Below are positions 1 through 7,560 of a stretch of DNA of 12,755 nt, in pieces. The DNA comes from Ruminococcus sp. UBA1780. GTDB lineage: Bacteria; Bacillota; Clostridia; Oscillospirales; Ruminococcaceae. A program made the translations under genes and the position numbers. Within the stretch, counting starts at the first letter, position 1. Each line of letters starts with the position of its first letter. The notes beneath the pieces are model-generated. The model was not told the origin of the DNA, made no database searches, and saw nothing but the letters and a program-made list of their open reading frames with translations. The stretch covers positions 1-12,755 of the forward strand of contig DCGK01000040.1 in assembly GCA_002315235.1 (NCBI GenBank), given 5' to 3'.

Positions 1-1563
1 AGCAATACCTGTAGCAAATGTACGTCTTACGTCTGTATCGATAAGAGCCATTTCTGCTGCTTCATAGTAGTACTTGTCGTGCATGTAGTGGATGAGGTTA
101 AGTGTATTTACATAGATACCAGCGAGCCATTCGAGAAGTACATCATACTTCTTGATTACTTCGTTGTAGTCGAGGTATTCTGAAGTGATTGGCTGATATG
201 CAGGAGCAATCTGCTTGCCGAGCTTTTCATCAATACCGCCGTTGATAGCGTAGAGAAGAGCCTTAGCGAGGTTTGCACGTGCGCCGAAGAACTGAATTTC
301 CTTACCTGTCTGTGTTGCAGATACGCAGCAGCAGATTGAGTAGTCATCGCCCCATACAGGCTTCATAACGTCGTCGCTTTCGTACTGGATTGAGCTTGTT
401 GTGATTGAAATATGTGCAGCATACTTCTTGAATGTTTCAGGAAGAGCTGATGAGTAAAGTACAGTGAGGTTTGGTTCTGGTGAAGGACCCATGTTTTCGA
501 GTGTGTGGAGGAAACGGAAGTCATTCTTTGTTACCATGTGACGGCCGTCCATACCGATACCACCAACTTCAAGTGTAGCCCATACAGGGTCACCTGAGAA
601 GAGTTCGTTGTATGAAGGAATACGAGCGAACTTAACCATTCTGAACTTCATTGTCATGTGGTCAATGAGTTCCTGTGCTTCTGATTCTGTAAGTGTACCA
701 GCTTCGAGGTCACGCTGAATGTAGATATCAAGGAATGTTGATACACGGCCAACTGACATAGCAGCACCGTTCTGTGTCTTGATAGCAGCAAGGTAACCGA
801 AGTAGAGCCACTGAACAGCTTCCTTAGCGTTCTGAGCCGGCTTTGAAATGTCATAGCCGTAGATTTCAGCCATAGCCTTCATGCCCTGAAGAGCTCTGAT
901 CTGGTCTGTGAGTTCTTCTCTCTGACGGATAACTTCGTCTGTCATTGTTCCGTCGCCTGTGTTAGCCTTGTCAGCTTCCTTCTGCTGGATGAGGAAATCG
1001 ATACCGTAAAGAGCAATTCTTCTGTAGTCGCCTACGATACGTCCACGGCCGTATGTATCAGGAAGACCTGTTACGATGTGGCTGTTTCTTGCTGCTCTGA
1101 TTTCAGGTGTATAAGCATCAAATACACCCTGGTTGTGAGTCTTGTGGTATTCGTTGAAAATCTGATCGTACTTTTCATTTACCTTGTATCCGTAGCTTTC
1201 AGCAGCCTGCTGAGCCATCTTGATACCGCCGTATGGCATAAAAGCTCTCTTGAGAGGCTTGTCACACTGAAGACCAACAATCTTTTCGAGGTCCTTGAGT
1301 GATTCATCTATATATCCAGGGCCGTAAGCTGTAAGGCTTGTTACGATTTCTGTTTCGCAGTCAAGTACGCCGCCCTTAGCTCTCTGTTCCTTCTGAAGTT
1401 CCTGAAGTCTTCCCCAGAGCTTGTCAGTAGCGTCTGTAGGACCTGCAAGGAATGATTCATCGCCGTCATATGGAGTGTAGTTCTTCTGGATAAAGTCACG
1501 AACGTTGATTTCGTTTTTCCACTTGTTACCCTTGAATCCACTCCACTGTGAAAATTCTACCAT
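1..1563 (-). CDS. pflB: Formate C-acetyltransferase (pyruvate formate-lyase), N-terminal 521 residues; 3' end outside window
   Basis: This glycyl-radical enzyme converts pyruvate and CoA to acetyl-CoA and formate in anaerobic fermentation, in the cytoplasm. My translation begins MVEFSQWSGFKGNKW and follows the PFL family throughout, including the blocks TAYGPGYID and FFGARANLAKALLYAINGG. The active-site cysteine pair lies in SICCCVS: Cys412 and Cys413 match the catalytic CC of E. coli PflB, with one extra cysteine (411) before them. The frame is open to position 1, where the sequence reads RRTFATGIA. About 230 residues, including the C-terminal glycyl-radical loop, would lie beyond the left edge, so integrity of the radical site cannot be judged. 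The ATG at 1561-1563 is chosen because AGGAGGG (1572-1578) sits 8 nt upstream. It has its own promoter after the atp terminator. Whether pflA follows cannot be seen. Confidence 0.96.
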   Translation of the reverse strand, partial: MVEFSQWSGFKGNKWKNEINVRDFIQKNYTPYDGDESFLAGPTDATDKLWGRLQELQKEQRAKGGVLDCETEIVTSLTAYGPGYIDESLKDLEKIVGLQCDKPLKRAFMPYGGIKMAQQAAESYGYKVNEKYDQIFNEYHKTHNQGVFDAYTPEIRAARNSHIVTGLPDTYGRGRIVGDYRRIALYGIDFLIQQKEADKANTGDGTMTDEVIRQREELTDQIRALQGMKAMAEIYGYDISKPAQNAKEAVQWLYFGYLAAIKTQNGAAMSVGRVSTFLDIYIQRDLEAGTLTESEAQELIDHMTMKFRMVKFARIPSYNELFSGDPVWATLEVGGIGMDGRHMVTKNDFRFLHTLENMGPSPEPNLTVLYSSALPETFKKYAAHISITTSSIQYESDDVMKPVWGDDYSICCCVSATQTGKEIQFFGARANLAKALLYAINGGIDEKLGKQIAPAYQPITSEYLDYNEVIKKYDVLLEWLAGIYVNTLNLIHYMHDKYYYEAAEMALIDTDVRRTFATGIA

Positions 1564-1571
1564 GTTATATA

Positions 1572-1607
1572 CCCTCCTGTAAATTCGCTTAAGACTTAAT
1601 GTCTTAA
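1572..1607 (-). promoter_or_regulatory. pflB ribosome-binding site with adjacent inverted repeat
   Basis: AGGAGGG occupies 1572-1578 on the minus strand. Just upstream in the transcript is a perfect 7-bp inverted repeat, TTAAGAC/GTCTTAA, with a 5-nt centre (1589-1607). It could be a small mRNA hairpin beside the ribosome site or a protein operator. It does not match the Rex or CcpA consensus as I know them. Confidence 0.55.
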
Positions 1608-1702
1608 TACATTGTCTTCAGCAATTCAAAACCCCCAGCGTTTTCTTCTTCATTCTGACGAAATGACGATAAGGCGCACGGGGTTCATTATTGTCTTTAT
1701 AC

Positions 1703-1731
1703 ATTTTAACACACATACATTTTATAGTCAA
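1703..1731 (-). promoter_or_regulatory. Sigma-A promoter of pflB
   Basis: On the minus strand TTGACT (1726-1731) and TAAAAT (1703-1708) are separated by exactly 17 bp. Transcription would start near 1696, giving a leader of about 130 nt before the pflB ATG. It lies about 75 bp beyond the atp terminator hairpin, so pflB is probably a separate unit. The leader also contains complementary AACCCC (1680-1685) and GGGGTT (1630-1635) blocks that could form a long-range pair; that pairing is speculative. Confidence 0.75.
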
Positions 1732-1805
1732 TCGACATATTGCACATAATGCCCCAAAATTTTTGTTATCCGTTTTAGCTATTATAACGTAAAAAACATA
1801 TAAAA

Positions 1806-1835
1806 AGGCGTACATCTGTTTACCGATGTACGCCT
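1806..1835 (-). terminator. Rho-independent terminator of the atp operon
   Basis: A perfect 11-bp inverted repeat (AGGCGTACATC at 1806-1816, GATGTACGCCT at 1825-1835) has an 8-nt loop. Read on the minus strand it is followed by TTTTATATGTTTTTT, a good U-tract. It begins 12 nt after the atpC stop codon. The plus-strand side is also T-rich (GTTATTTTTATTTG), but no plus-strand gene ends there. Confidence 0.92.
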
Positions 1836-1847
1836 GTTCTGTTATTT

Positions 1848-2255
1848 TTATTTGTAATTACCCGAATGAACGTTGATTCGGTTAAGCGCACGCTTAAGTT
1901 TCAGCTCGGCATAGCGCATTTCCTTGTCGCTTTCCTTCTGCTTCATCTTTTCACGTGCTTCCTCAGCAGATCTGTTTGCCCACTCGATATCTATCTCATC
2001 GGCCCACTCAACTGCATCGGCAATAATGGTTGTCTTTTCAGCAGATACCTTAAGCACGCCGCCCGAAAGAGCAGCAACTCTGTACTGTCCGTCCTTCATG
2101 ATTTTTATCGGACCGGACGGAAGAGCACCCGCAAAGTTCTCATGCCTTGCAAGAACACCCATCTCACCGTCAGTAGTTCTTACGATAAGTCTTTCTGCTT
2201 CGTCATCGTAAAAAATTCTGTCCGGAGTAATTATCTGAAGTCTGAATGAAGCCAT
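1848..2255 (-). CDS. atpC: ATP synthase F1 epsilon subunit
   Basis: This is the epsilon subunit of the F1 central stalk, which links gamma to the c-ring and can inhibit ATP hydrolysis through its C-terminal helices. The 135-residue product has the family's usual length and layout. An N-terminal beta-sandwich (about 1-85) starts SFRLQIITPDRIFYDDEAERLIVRTTDGEMGVL, written here in pieces: SFRLQIITPDR, then DGEMGVLARHENF. A charged helical hairpin follows (about 88-130, with NRSAEEAREKMKQ). The ATG (2253-2255) overlaps the atpD stop by one base in a TAATG junction, which suggests translational coupling. It is the last gene of the operon. The C-terminal helical domain is full length, so autoinhibition is possible, but the sequence alone does not show it. 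Confidence 0.96.
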   Translation of the reverse strand: MASFRLQIITPDRIFYDDEAERLIVRTTDGEMGVLARHENFAGALPSGPIKIMKDGQYRVAALSGGVLKVSAEKTTIIADAVEWADEIDIEWANRSAEEAREKMKQKESDKEMRYAELKLKRALNRINVHSGNYK

Positions 2256-3655
2256 TATTCATCACCCTTTGAAGATTTAGCCTTTTCAACTGCTTCGTCA
2301 ATTGTACCTACAAAGAGGAATGCTGATTCAGGAAGATCGTCATGGAGACCTTCGATGATTTCCTTAAATCCTCTGATTGTTTCTCTGATTGGTACATACT
2401 TGCCCTTCATACCTGTAAACTGTTCAGCAACTGAGAACGGCTGTGAAAGGAATCTCTGGATTTTTCTTGCTCTGTTTACGATGAGCTTGTCTTCGTCTGA
2501 AAGTTCATCCATACCCATGATAGCAATGATATCCTGGAGTTCACGGTATCTCTGAAGTATGCTCTGCACGTTTCTTGCTACCTCATAGTGTTCCTGGCCT
2601 ACAATGTCAGGGCTGAGAATTCTTGATGTACTTTCAAGAGGGTCAACAGCAGGATAGATACCAAGTGATGCAATCTGTCTTGAAAGAACTGTTGTAGCAT
2701 CAAGATGTGCGAATGTTGTGGCCGGAGCCGGGTCCGTAAGGTCGTCGGCCGGTACATATACAGCCTGTACTGATGTGATTGAGCCCTTGCTTGTAGATGT
2801 AATTCTTTCCTGAAGAGCGCCCATCTCTGTTGCAAGTGTAGGCTGATATCCAACGGCTGAAGGCATACGTCCGAGAAGCGCTGATACTTCCGAACCTGCC
2901 TGTGTAAATCTGAAGATATTGTCAATAAAGAGAAGAACGTCCTGACCTTCAACATCTCTGAAGTATTCAGCCATCGTAAGTCCTGAAAGACCAACTCTCA
3001 TTCTTGCTCCAGGCGGTTCGTTCATCTGACCGTAAACAAGTACAGTCTTGTCGATAACTCCGCTCTCTGTCATTTCGTTGTAGAGGTCGTTACCCTCACG
3101 TGTTCTTTCACCAACACCTGTGAATACTGAGATACCGCCGTGCTGGTTTGCTACGTTGTTGATAAGCTCCTGAATAAGAACTGTCTTGCCAACGCCGGCA
3201 CCGCCGAAGAGTCCGATCTTACCGCCCTTAAGATAAGGAGCAATAAGGTCGATAACCTTGATACCTGTTTCAAGAACCTCTGAAGAAGCTGTCTGCTCTT
3301 CATAGCTTGGTGCTTCACGGTGTATAGGCCATTTTTCCTGTGTCTGCGGTGCTTCCTTTTCATCAACAGGTTCACCGAGAAGATTAAAGATACGGCCGAG
3401 TGTTTCACGTCCAACCGGTACCTTAATCGGGCTTCCTGTATCAATGGCATCCATGCCTCTTACAAGACCATCTGTTGTGCTCATGGCGATACATCTTACA
3501 ACGTCATCACCGATGTGCTGTGCAACTTCAACGGTAAGCTTTGTTCCGTTGTTGTCGATCTCTATGGCATTAAGGAGTCTTGGCAGACTGTTCTTCGGAA
3601 AAGATATGTCTACTACAGCACCGATAATCTGTACTATTTTTCCTATATTCTGCAT
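2255..3655 (-). CDS. atpD: ATP synthase F1 beta subunit (catalytic)
   Basis: This is the catalytic beta subunit, three copies per F1, forming ATP from ADP and phosphate. The 466-residue product carries the P-loop GGAGVGKT (151-158), the GERTREG segment with catalytic Glu183, Walker B LLFIDN with Asp245, and DELSDED (383-389), the lever that contacts gamma. All key residues are present. I choose the ATG at 3653-3655 (protein MQNIGKIVQIIGAVVD), behind an AAAGGAAAG ribosome site. A TTG seven codons further upstream is in frame, but it overlaps that site and is not needed. It lies 30 nt after atpG and overlaps atpC by one base. Orthologues are among the most conserved proteins known, so the call is very safe. 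Confidence 0.98.
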   Translation of the reverse strand: MQNIGKIVQIIGAVVDISFPKNSLPRLLNAIEIDNNGTKLTVEVAQHIGDDVVRCIAMSTTDGLVRGMDAIDTGSPIKVPVGRETLGRIFNLLGEPVDEKEAPQTQEKWPIHREAPSYEEQTASSEVLETGIKVIDLIAPYLKGGKIGLFGGAGVGKTVLIQELINNVANQHGGISVFTGVGERTREGNDLYNEMTESGVIDKTVLVYGQMNEPPGARMRVGLSGLTMAEYFRDVEGQDVLLFIDNIFRFTQAGSEVSALLGRMPSAVGYQPTLATEMGALQERITSTSKGSITSVQAVYVPADDLTDPAPATTFAHLDATTVLSRQIASLGIYPAVDPLESTSRILSPDIVGQEHYEVARNVQSILQRYRELQDIIAIMGMDELSDEDKLIVNRARKIQRFLSQPFSVAEQFTGMKGKYVPIRETIRGFKEIIEGLHDDLPESAFLFVGTIDEAVEKAKSSKGDE

Positions 3656-3685
3656 AGTTATAGTCTTTCCTTTCAAAAGGTTATG

Positions 3686-4549
3686 TTATTCCTGAGAACT
3701 TGCGCCGCTGACTATTTCTGTGATTTCCTGAGTAATAGTCGCCTGACGTGCTCTGTTGTAAAGAAGTGAAAGATCACCGATCATTTCCTCAGCATTGTCA
3801 GATGCATTTTCCATGGCAGTTCTTCGTGCAGCCTGCTCGGATGCAAACGAATCAGATACTGAACCGTAAATTACACCGGCTATATACTGCGGCATAATTA
3901 TGTCAAACAGCTGTTCAGGTGACGGTTCGTAGGTTGTCTGAACATTCTTTTTAATCTCAGCAGACGGTTTTTCAAGCGGAATAACACTTCTTGATTTCGC
4001 CTCCTGTGAGAGAGGAGAAACATAATCAGTGTATATAACCTCTACCCTGTCGGTATTTCCGTTACGGAAGGCAGCCATTATTTTGTCTGCAATCTCCCTG
4101 GCAGAGTTCATACGGATATTTTCTGCAATATTTTCATATCTGGCAACAACTCTGTATCCTCTTTTTGTAAAGTATTCAACAGCCTTTTTGCCAATCGGAA
4201 TAATAACAACATCACAGCTGCCCTTAAGTTCATTAATTTTCCTCTGGGCAAGCTTAAGAACGTTTGCGTTGTATCCGCCTGCGAGACCTCTGTCTCCGGC
4301 AATTACAACGAACATTACCGTCTTTACTTCCCTTCCGGAAAAATACAGTGAATCAAAAGTGGAGTTTTCCGCTGTAATTTCCCACATTGTATCATAAAGC
4401 GCATCAAAGAAAAGCTTTGCACTTTCTGCCTTTTCCTTTGCTTTTCTGAACTTGGAGGATGCAACGAGTTCCATGGCTTTTGTTATCTGCATGGTACTCT
4501 TGACGCTTTTTATTCTGCGCTTGATATCTTTCATATTAGCCGAAGCCAT
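3686..4549 (-). CDS. atpG: ATP synthase F1 gamma subunit
   Basis: This is the gamma subunit, the rotor shaft of F1. The 287-residue product has the standard length. Its N-terminal helix is the family signature (KDIKRRIKSVKSTMQITKAM, about 7-26), and the C-terminal helix (ENASDNAEEMIGDL, then LYNRARQATITQEITEIVSGA) forms the other half of the coiled coil. A Rossmann-like middle part contains VIAGDRGLAGGYN. The ATG at 4547-4549 is preceded by GGAGGTGA with a 7-nt spacer. A short complementary pair, CTGTC/GACAG (4554-4558 and 4571-4575), could place that ribosome site in a weak hairpin loop. It sits 30 nt after atpA and 30 nt before atpD. Confidence 0.97.
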   Translation of the reverse strand: MASANMKDIKRRIKSVKSTMQITKAMELVASSKFRKAKEKAESAKLFFDALYDTMWEITAENSTFDSLYFSGREVKTVMFVVIAGDRGLAGGYNANVLKLAQRKINELKGSCDVVIIPIGKKAVEYFTKRGYRVVARYENIAENIRMNSAREIADKIMAAFRNGNTDRVEVIYTDYVSPLSQEAKSRSVIPLEKPSAEIKKNVQTTYEPSPEQLFDIIMPQYIAGVIYGSVSDSFASEQAARRTAMENASDNAEEMIGDLSLLYNRARQATITQEITEIVSGASSQE

Positions 4550-4579
4550 TTATCTGTCACCTCCGGTAAGGACAGCTGA

Positions 4580-6097
4580 TTAATTTTTATCAGCCATGTA
4601 TTTTTCTATAAATCTCTTAAGAACGTCCTTAAGGGCTGCTTCATTATCCTTTGTAAGCTCCTTTGTTTCAGTGATCGAGCTTATAATATCCGGATGTGAC
4701 TCATCAACATGTCTGAAGAGTTCATCTTCAAAGTCTGCGATAAGGCCGACAGGCACTGACTTAAGATAGTCATTTACTACGGCATAGATGATAATAACCT
4801 GATGCTCAACTGTTACAGGTGCGTTTCTGCCCTGCTTGAGAACCTCAACGATTCTTTCACCCTTTTCGAGACGGTCCTTTGTATCCTGGTCGAGGTCAGA
4901 ACCGAACTGTGAGAATGACTGAAGTTCCTTGAACTGTGAATAGAGGAGCTTAAGTGAAGAGGAAACCTTCTTCATAGCCTTGATCTGAGCTGCTGAACCA
5001 ACTCGTGATACTGAAATACCAGGGTTTACCGCTGGTCTTACGCCGGAGTTGAAGAGGTCAGTTTCAAGGAATATCTGTCCGTCAGTAATTGAAATTACGT
5101 TTGTAGGAATGTACGCAGATACGTCACCCGCCTGTGTTTCAATGATTGGAAGTGCTGTAATGGAACCGCCGCCGTAATTTTCATTAAGGCTGCATGCACG
5201 TTCAAGAAGTCTTGAATGCAGGTAGAAAACGTCACCAGGGTACGCTTCACGTCCAGGAGGACGCTTAAGCAGAAGTGAAAGAGCACGATATGCAACAGCG
5301 TGCTTTGAAAGGTCATCATAAACACAGAGAACGTCTTTTCCCTTGTTCATGAAGTATTCGCCCATTGTAACGCCCGCATAAGGTGCGATATACTGAAGAG
5401 GAGCAAGTTCAGAAGCTGAAGCTGCAACTACTATAGTATATTCCATTGCGCCTGCCTTTGTAAGTGTTTCAACTACGTTTGCCACTGTTGATCTCTTCTG
5501 ACCGATAGCAACATAGATACAGATTACATCCTTGCCCTTCTGATTAATAATAGTATCAAGGGCAATAGTTGTCTTACCGGTCTGTCTGTCACCGATAATA
5601 AGTTCACGCTGTCCGCGTCCTACAGGAATCATGGAGTCGATAGCCTTGATACCTGTCTGAAGAGGCTTGTGAACGGATTTTCTTGTGATGATACCAGGGG
5701 CAATTCTTTCGATAGGAGCAGTTTCCTTTGTGAGGATTGCACCCTTGCCGTCAATCGGCTGTCCGAGAGCATTTACTACTCTTCCGAGGAGGTCATCACC
5801 AACAGGTACAGATACAATCTTACCTGTTCTCTTTACTGTGGAACCTTCTTTAACTCCGGCGTCGGAACCGAGCATAACCGCACCAACAAAATCTCTTTCG
5901 AGGTTAAGGGCCATACCGTAAACATCGCCTTCAAATTCAAGAAGTTCGTTTGACATACAGTTGTCAAGTCCGTGAATATTTGCAATACCGTCACCAACAG
6001 TTACTACTGTACCAACATCAGTAAGTTCGATTTTGTTTCTGTAGTTTTTAACCTGTTCTTTGATGATTCCGGTAATTTCATCAGGGCGTAAATTCAA
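4580..6097 (-). CDS. atpA: ATP synthase F1 alpha subunit
   Basis: This is the non-catalytic nucleotide-binding alpha subunit, three copies per F1. The 505-residue product has the P-loop GDRQTGKT (169-176), the family signature PAVNPGISVSRVGSAAQ (355-371) with the arginine finger Arg365, and a full C-terminal helical domain. The start appears to be TTG at 6095-6097, giving MNLRPDEITGIIKEQ. This aligns with the usual alpha N-terminus (E. coli MQLNSTEISELIKQ). An in-frame TGA lies immediately upstream, and AAGAAGGTG (6104-6112) sits 6 nt before the TTG, so no upstream start is possible. The gene lies 28 nt downstream of atpH and 30 nt upstream of atpG. Confidence 0.97.
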   Translation of the reverse strand: MNLRPDEITGIIKEQVKNYRNKIELTDVGTVVTVGDGIANIHGLDNCMSNELLEFEGDVYGMALNLERDFVGAVMLGSDAGVKEGSTVKRTGKIVSVPVGDDLLGRVVNALGQPIDGKGAILTKETAPIERIAPGIITRKSVHKPLQTGIKAIDSMIPVGRGQRELIIGDRQTGKTTIALDTIINQKGKDVICIYVAIGQKRSTVANVVETLTKAGAMEYTIVVAASASELAPLQYIAPYAGVTMGEYFMNKGKDVLCVYDDLSKHAVAYRALSLLLKRPPGREAYPGDVFYLHSRLLERACSLNENYGGGSITALPIIETQAGDVSAYIPTNVISITDGQIFLETDLFNSGVRPAVNPGISVSRVGSAAQIKAMKKVSSSLKLLYSQFKELQSFSQFGSDLDQDTKDRLEKGERIVEVLKQGRNAPVTVEHQVIIIYAVVNDYLKSVPVGLIADFEDELFRHVDESHPDIISSITETKELTKDNEAALKDVLKRFIEKYMADKN

Positions 6098-6125
6098 TCA
6101 ATACACCTTCTTCTTAATATTTTTC

Positions 6126-6662
6126 TTACAGATCCGCCTCTGCTGCACGTACACGCAGAGTTTCCAGGCCGGAACGGACACTGTTATCAATTCTCTTGTT
6201 GTTGTATTCGATAATGATACCGTCAATAATTGAGGCATCTGTTTTCTCTTTCAGAACCACTGTCTTTCCGAGCTTTGTCTGAAGCTTTGCTGCAAGTCTG
6301 CTTCTGAGTTCTTCAGTAAGCGGAATACTTGTTATAACAGTAACATCAACGATATTTCTGAATTCGTTGTACTTGCTGTTGAATACTTCAGTTATTTCCT
6401 CAAAATAAGCCGCTCTTCCCTTTTCGCAAAGGAGACAGAGAAAATCATAAACCACACCATTGTCTTCAAAAATCTTTGAAACAATGGATATTTTTTCTTC
6501 GCTTGTAAGCAGCGGCGCTGCCAGAAGCTGAGTGAGTTCAGGATTTGAACTGAAAACACCTGCAAATTCGTTCAGCTGATCATGGATTCTGTCATCTGAA
6601 CCTTCTTCTGTAAATATTTCGTAAAGCGCTTCTGCATAAAGCTTGGCTACTTCTGCTGCCAT
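6126..6662 (-). CDS. atpH: ATP synthase F1 delta subunit (OSCP family)
   Basis: This is the delta subunit, which caps F1 and joins it to the b-subunit peripheral stalk. The 178-residue product shows the OSCP layout. A helical N-terminal domain (about 1-105) begins MAAEVAKLYAEALYEIF. The C-terminal part carries the conserved ITSIPLTEELRSRL, then KLGKTVVLKEKTDASIIDGI. The ATG (6660-6662) lies inside the end of atpF, an overlap of 16 bp, behind a GGGTGATG ribosome site located within atpF. This arrangement suggests coupled translation. Delta is the least conserved F1 subunit, but its position between atpF and atpA and the C-terminal motif settle the call. Confidence 0.95.
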   Translation of the reverse strand: MAAEVAKLYAEALYEIFTEEGSDDRIHDQLNEFAGVFSSNPELTQLLAAPLLTSEEKISIVSKIFEDNGVVYDFLCLLCEKGRAAYFEEITEVFNSKYNEFRNIVDVTVITSIPLTEELRSRLAAKLQTKLGKTVVLKEKTDASIIDGIIIEYNNKRIDNSVRSGLETLRVRAAEADL

Positions 6663-7165
6663 ACGTCATCACCCACATTTTCAATAAAATCATTGATTAA
6701 TGCTTCATGATCTTTCTGGTTGATTTCCTTCTGAATGATCTTTTCAGCCATCATCATTGCGATTCCGGAAATTTCATTCTTCATCTCGCTCATTGCACGC
6801 TGCTTTTCACGTTCGATGTCATCATTTGCACGTGAAATAATGCCGCTTGCTTCTGCCTTGGCATTGCTGATGATTTCGTCTGAACGAACCTGAGCTTTCT
6901 GTGTTGCGTTCTTTACAATCTCAGCAGACTCATCCCTGGCATTTGAAAGAAGCTCGTTGTAGTTTGTTTCGAGTTCCTTTGCATGTGCCATCGACTTGTC
7001 AGCCTCTGCATATGTATTTGAAACATCTGCCTGACGTTCCTCAATGATCTTGTTAACTCTTCCAAACAGGAAATGCTTTATAACCAGGAAAAGAATTAAG
7101 GTGTTAATGAGTACGAGTATGATTGTACCATAGTCAATTGACAGAAATGATAAATATTCATTCAT
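6647..7165 (-). CDS. atpF: ATP synthase Fo b subunit
   Basis: This is subunit b, the dimeric peripheral stalk that holds F1 still against the rotor. The 172-residue product has one membrane helix near the N-terminus (about 13-33, IILVLINTLILFLVIKHF). A long, charged, Ala-rich helix with heptad character follows (FGRVNKIIEERQADV, then EIVKNATQKAQVRSDEI). Only one b-type gene is present, as expected for non-photosynthetic bacteria. The ATG at 7163-7165 has AAAGGGTGT upstream with a suitable spacer. The gene starts 42 nt after atpE, and its end overlaps atpH by 16 bp. Confidence 0.95.
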   Translation of the reverse strand: MNEYLSFLSIDYGTIILVLINTLILFLVIKHFLFGRVNKIIEERQADVSNTYAEADKSMAHAKELETNYNELLSNARDESAEIVKNATQKAQVRSDEIISNAKAEASGIISRANDDIEREKQRAMSEMKNEISGIAMMMAEKIIQKEINQKDHEALINDFIENVGDDVWQQK

Positions 7166-7207
7166 ATGGTCAACACCCTTTCAGTTTATTGTATTTTAAA
7201 TTGATTA

Positions 7208-7462
7208 TTAAAGTTTTCCTAAGAACGGATTAGCGAACATGAGGATGAGAGCAATAACGAGACCGTAAATACCTGTTGATTCCGCAACGGCACATCCGAT
7301 GAACATTGTTCTTGTTACTGCACCTGATGATTCAGGCTGACGACCAATAGCTTCGCAGGCCTTACCTACTGCAAAACCTTCACCGATACCAGGGCCGATA
7401 CCTGCAATAGCTGCGAGGCCTGCGCCAACTGCTGAAGCTGCTAATACAATTGCTTTTTCCAT
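7208..7462 (-). CDS. atpE: ATP synthase Fo c subunit with Na+-type two-carboxylate ion site
   Basis: This is the proteolipid of the c-ring, which carries the coupling ion. The 84-residue product is two membrane helices joined by the polar loop GRQPE (40-44). The ion site reads AESTGIY: Glu61, Ser62, Thr63 and Tyr66, the set found in Na+-binding c-rings such as Ilyobacter tartaricus. The first-helix ligand, Gln32 in Ilyobacter, is replaced by Glu28 in GIGEGFAVGK. That pair of carboxylates matches the two-carboxylate type described for Fusobacterium nucleatum. I therefore infer Na+ coupling, though the sequence cannot exclude H+ use under some conditions. The ATG (7460-7462) follows GGAG with a suitable spacer. 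The gene is preceded by the longest gap in the operon, which may help raise c-subunit output. Confidence 0.96.
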   Translation of the reverse strand: MEKAIVLAASAVGAGLAAIAGIGPGIGEGFAVGKACEAIGRQPESSGAVTRTMFIGCAVAESTGIYGLVIALILMFANPFLGKL

Positions 7463-7560
7463 AATAAACTCCGTTTCTCCGCAGTGTCCGATAAATAAAA
7501 TTTAAAAATGTTTTTCATATTATATTACTGCGGTCATATAATAATAATTGTTTTTCTGTC
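7463..7560 (-). promoter_or_regulatory. AU-rich atpB-atpE intercistronic region, possible translation enhancer or internal promoter
   Basis: The other atp gaps are 42 nt or less; this one is 98 nt and very AT-rich. It carries a 7-bp complementary pair, CCGCAGT/ACTGCGG (7527-7533 and 7479-7485), ending just before the atpE ribosome site (GGAG, 7469-7472). A TATAAT hexamer lies at 7519-7524 on the minus strand but has only a poor -35. In E. coli an AU-rich segment before atpE boosts its translation. A like role here is inference. Confidence 0.4.

Noticed and set aside
1618..1815. 65-codon minus-strand frame between atpC and pflB
   Set aside because: Its start lies inside the atp terminator hairpin and it covers the pflB promoter. 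No ribosome site fits.
1866..2249. 127-codon plus-strand frame opposite atpC, and similar long frames opposite atpD, atpG and atpA
   Set aside because: They are antisense shadows of strongly conserved genes, with no promoter or ribosome site.
3656..3676. TTG start seven codons upstream for atpD
   Set aside because: It overlaps the ribosome site that serves the ATG at 3653-3655, and the family N-terminus fits the ATG.
4550..4579. Hairpin that might hide the atpG ribosome site
   Set aside because: Only 5 bp (CTGTC/GACAG) with a 12-nt loop. It is too weak to call as a regulatory structure.
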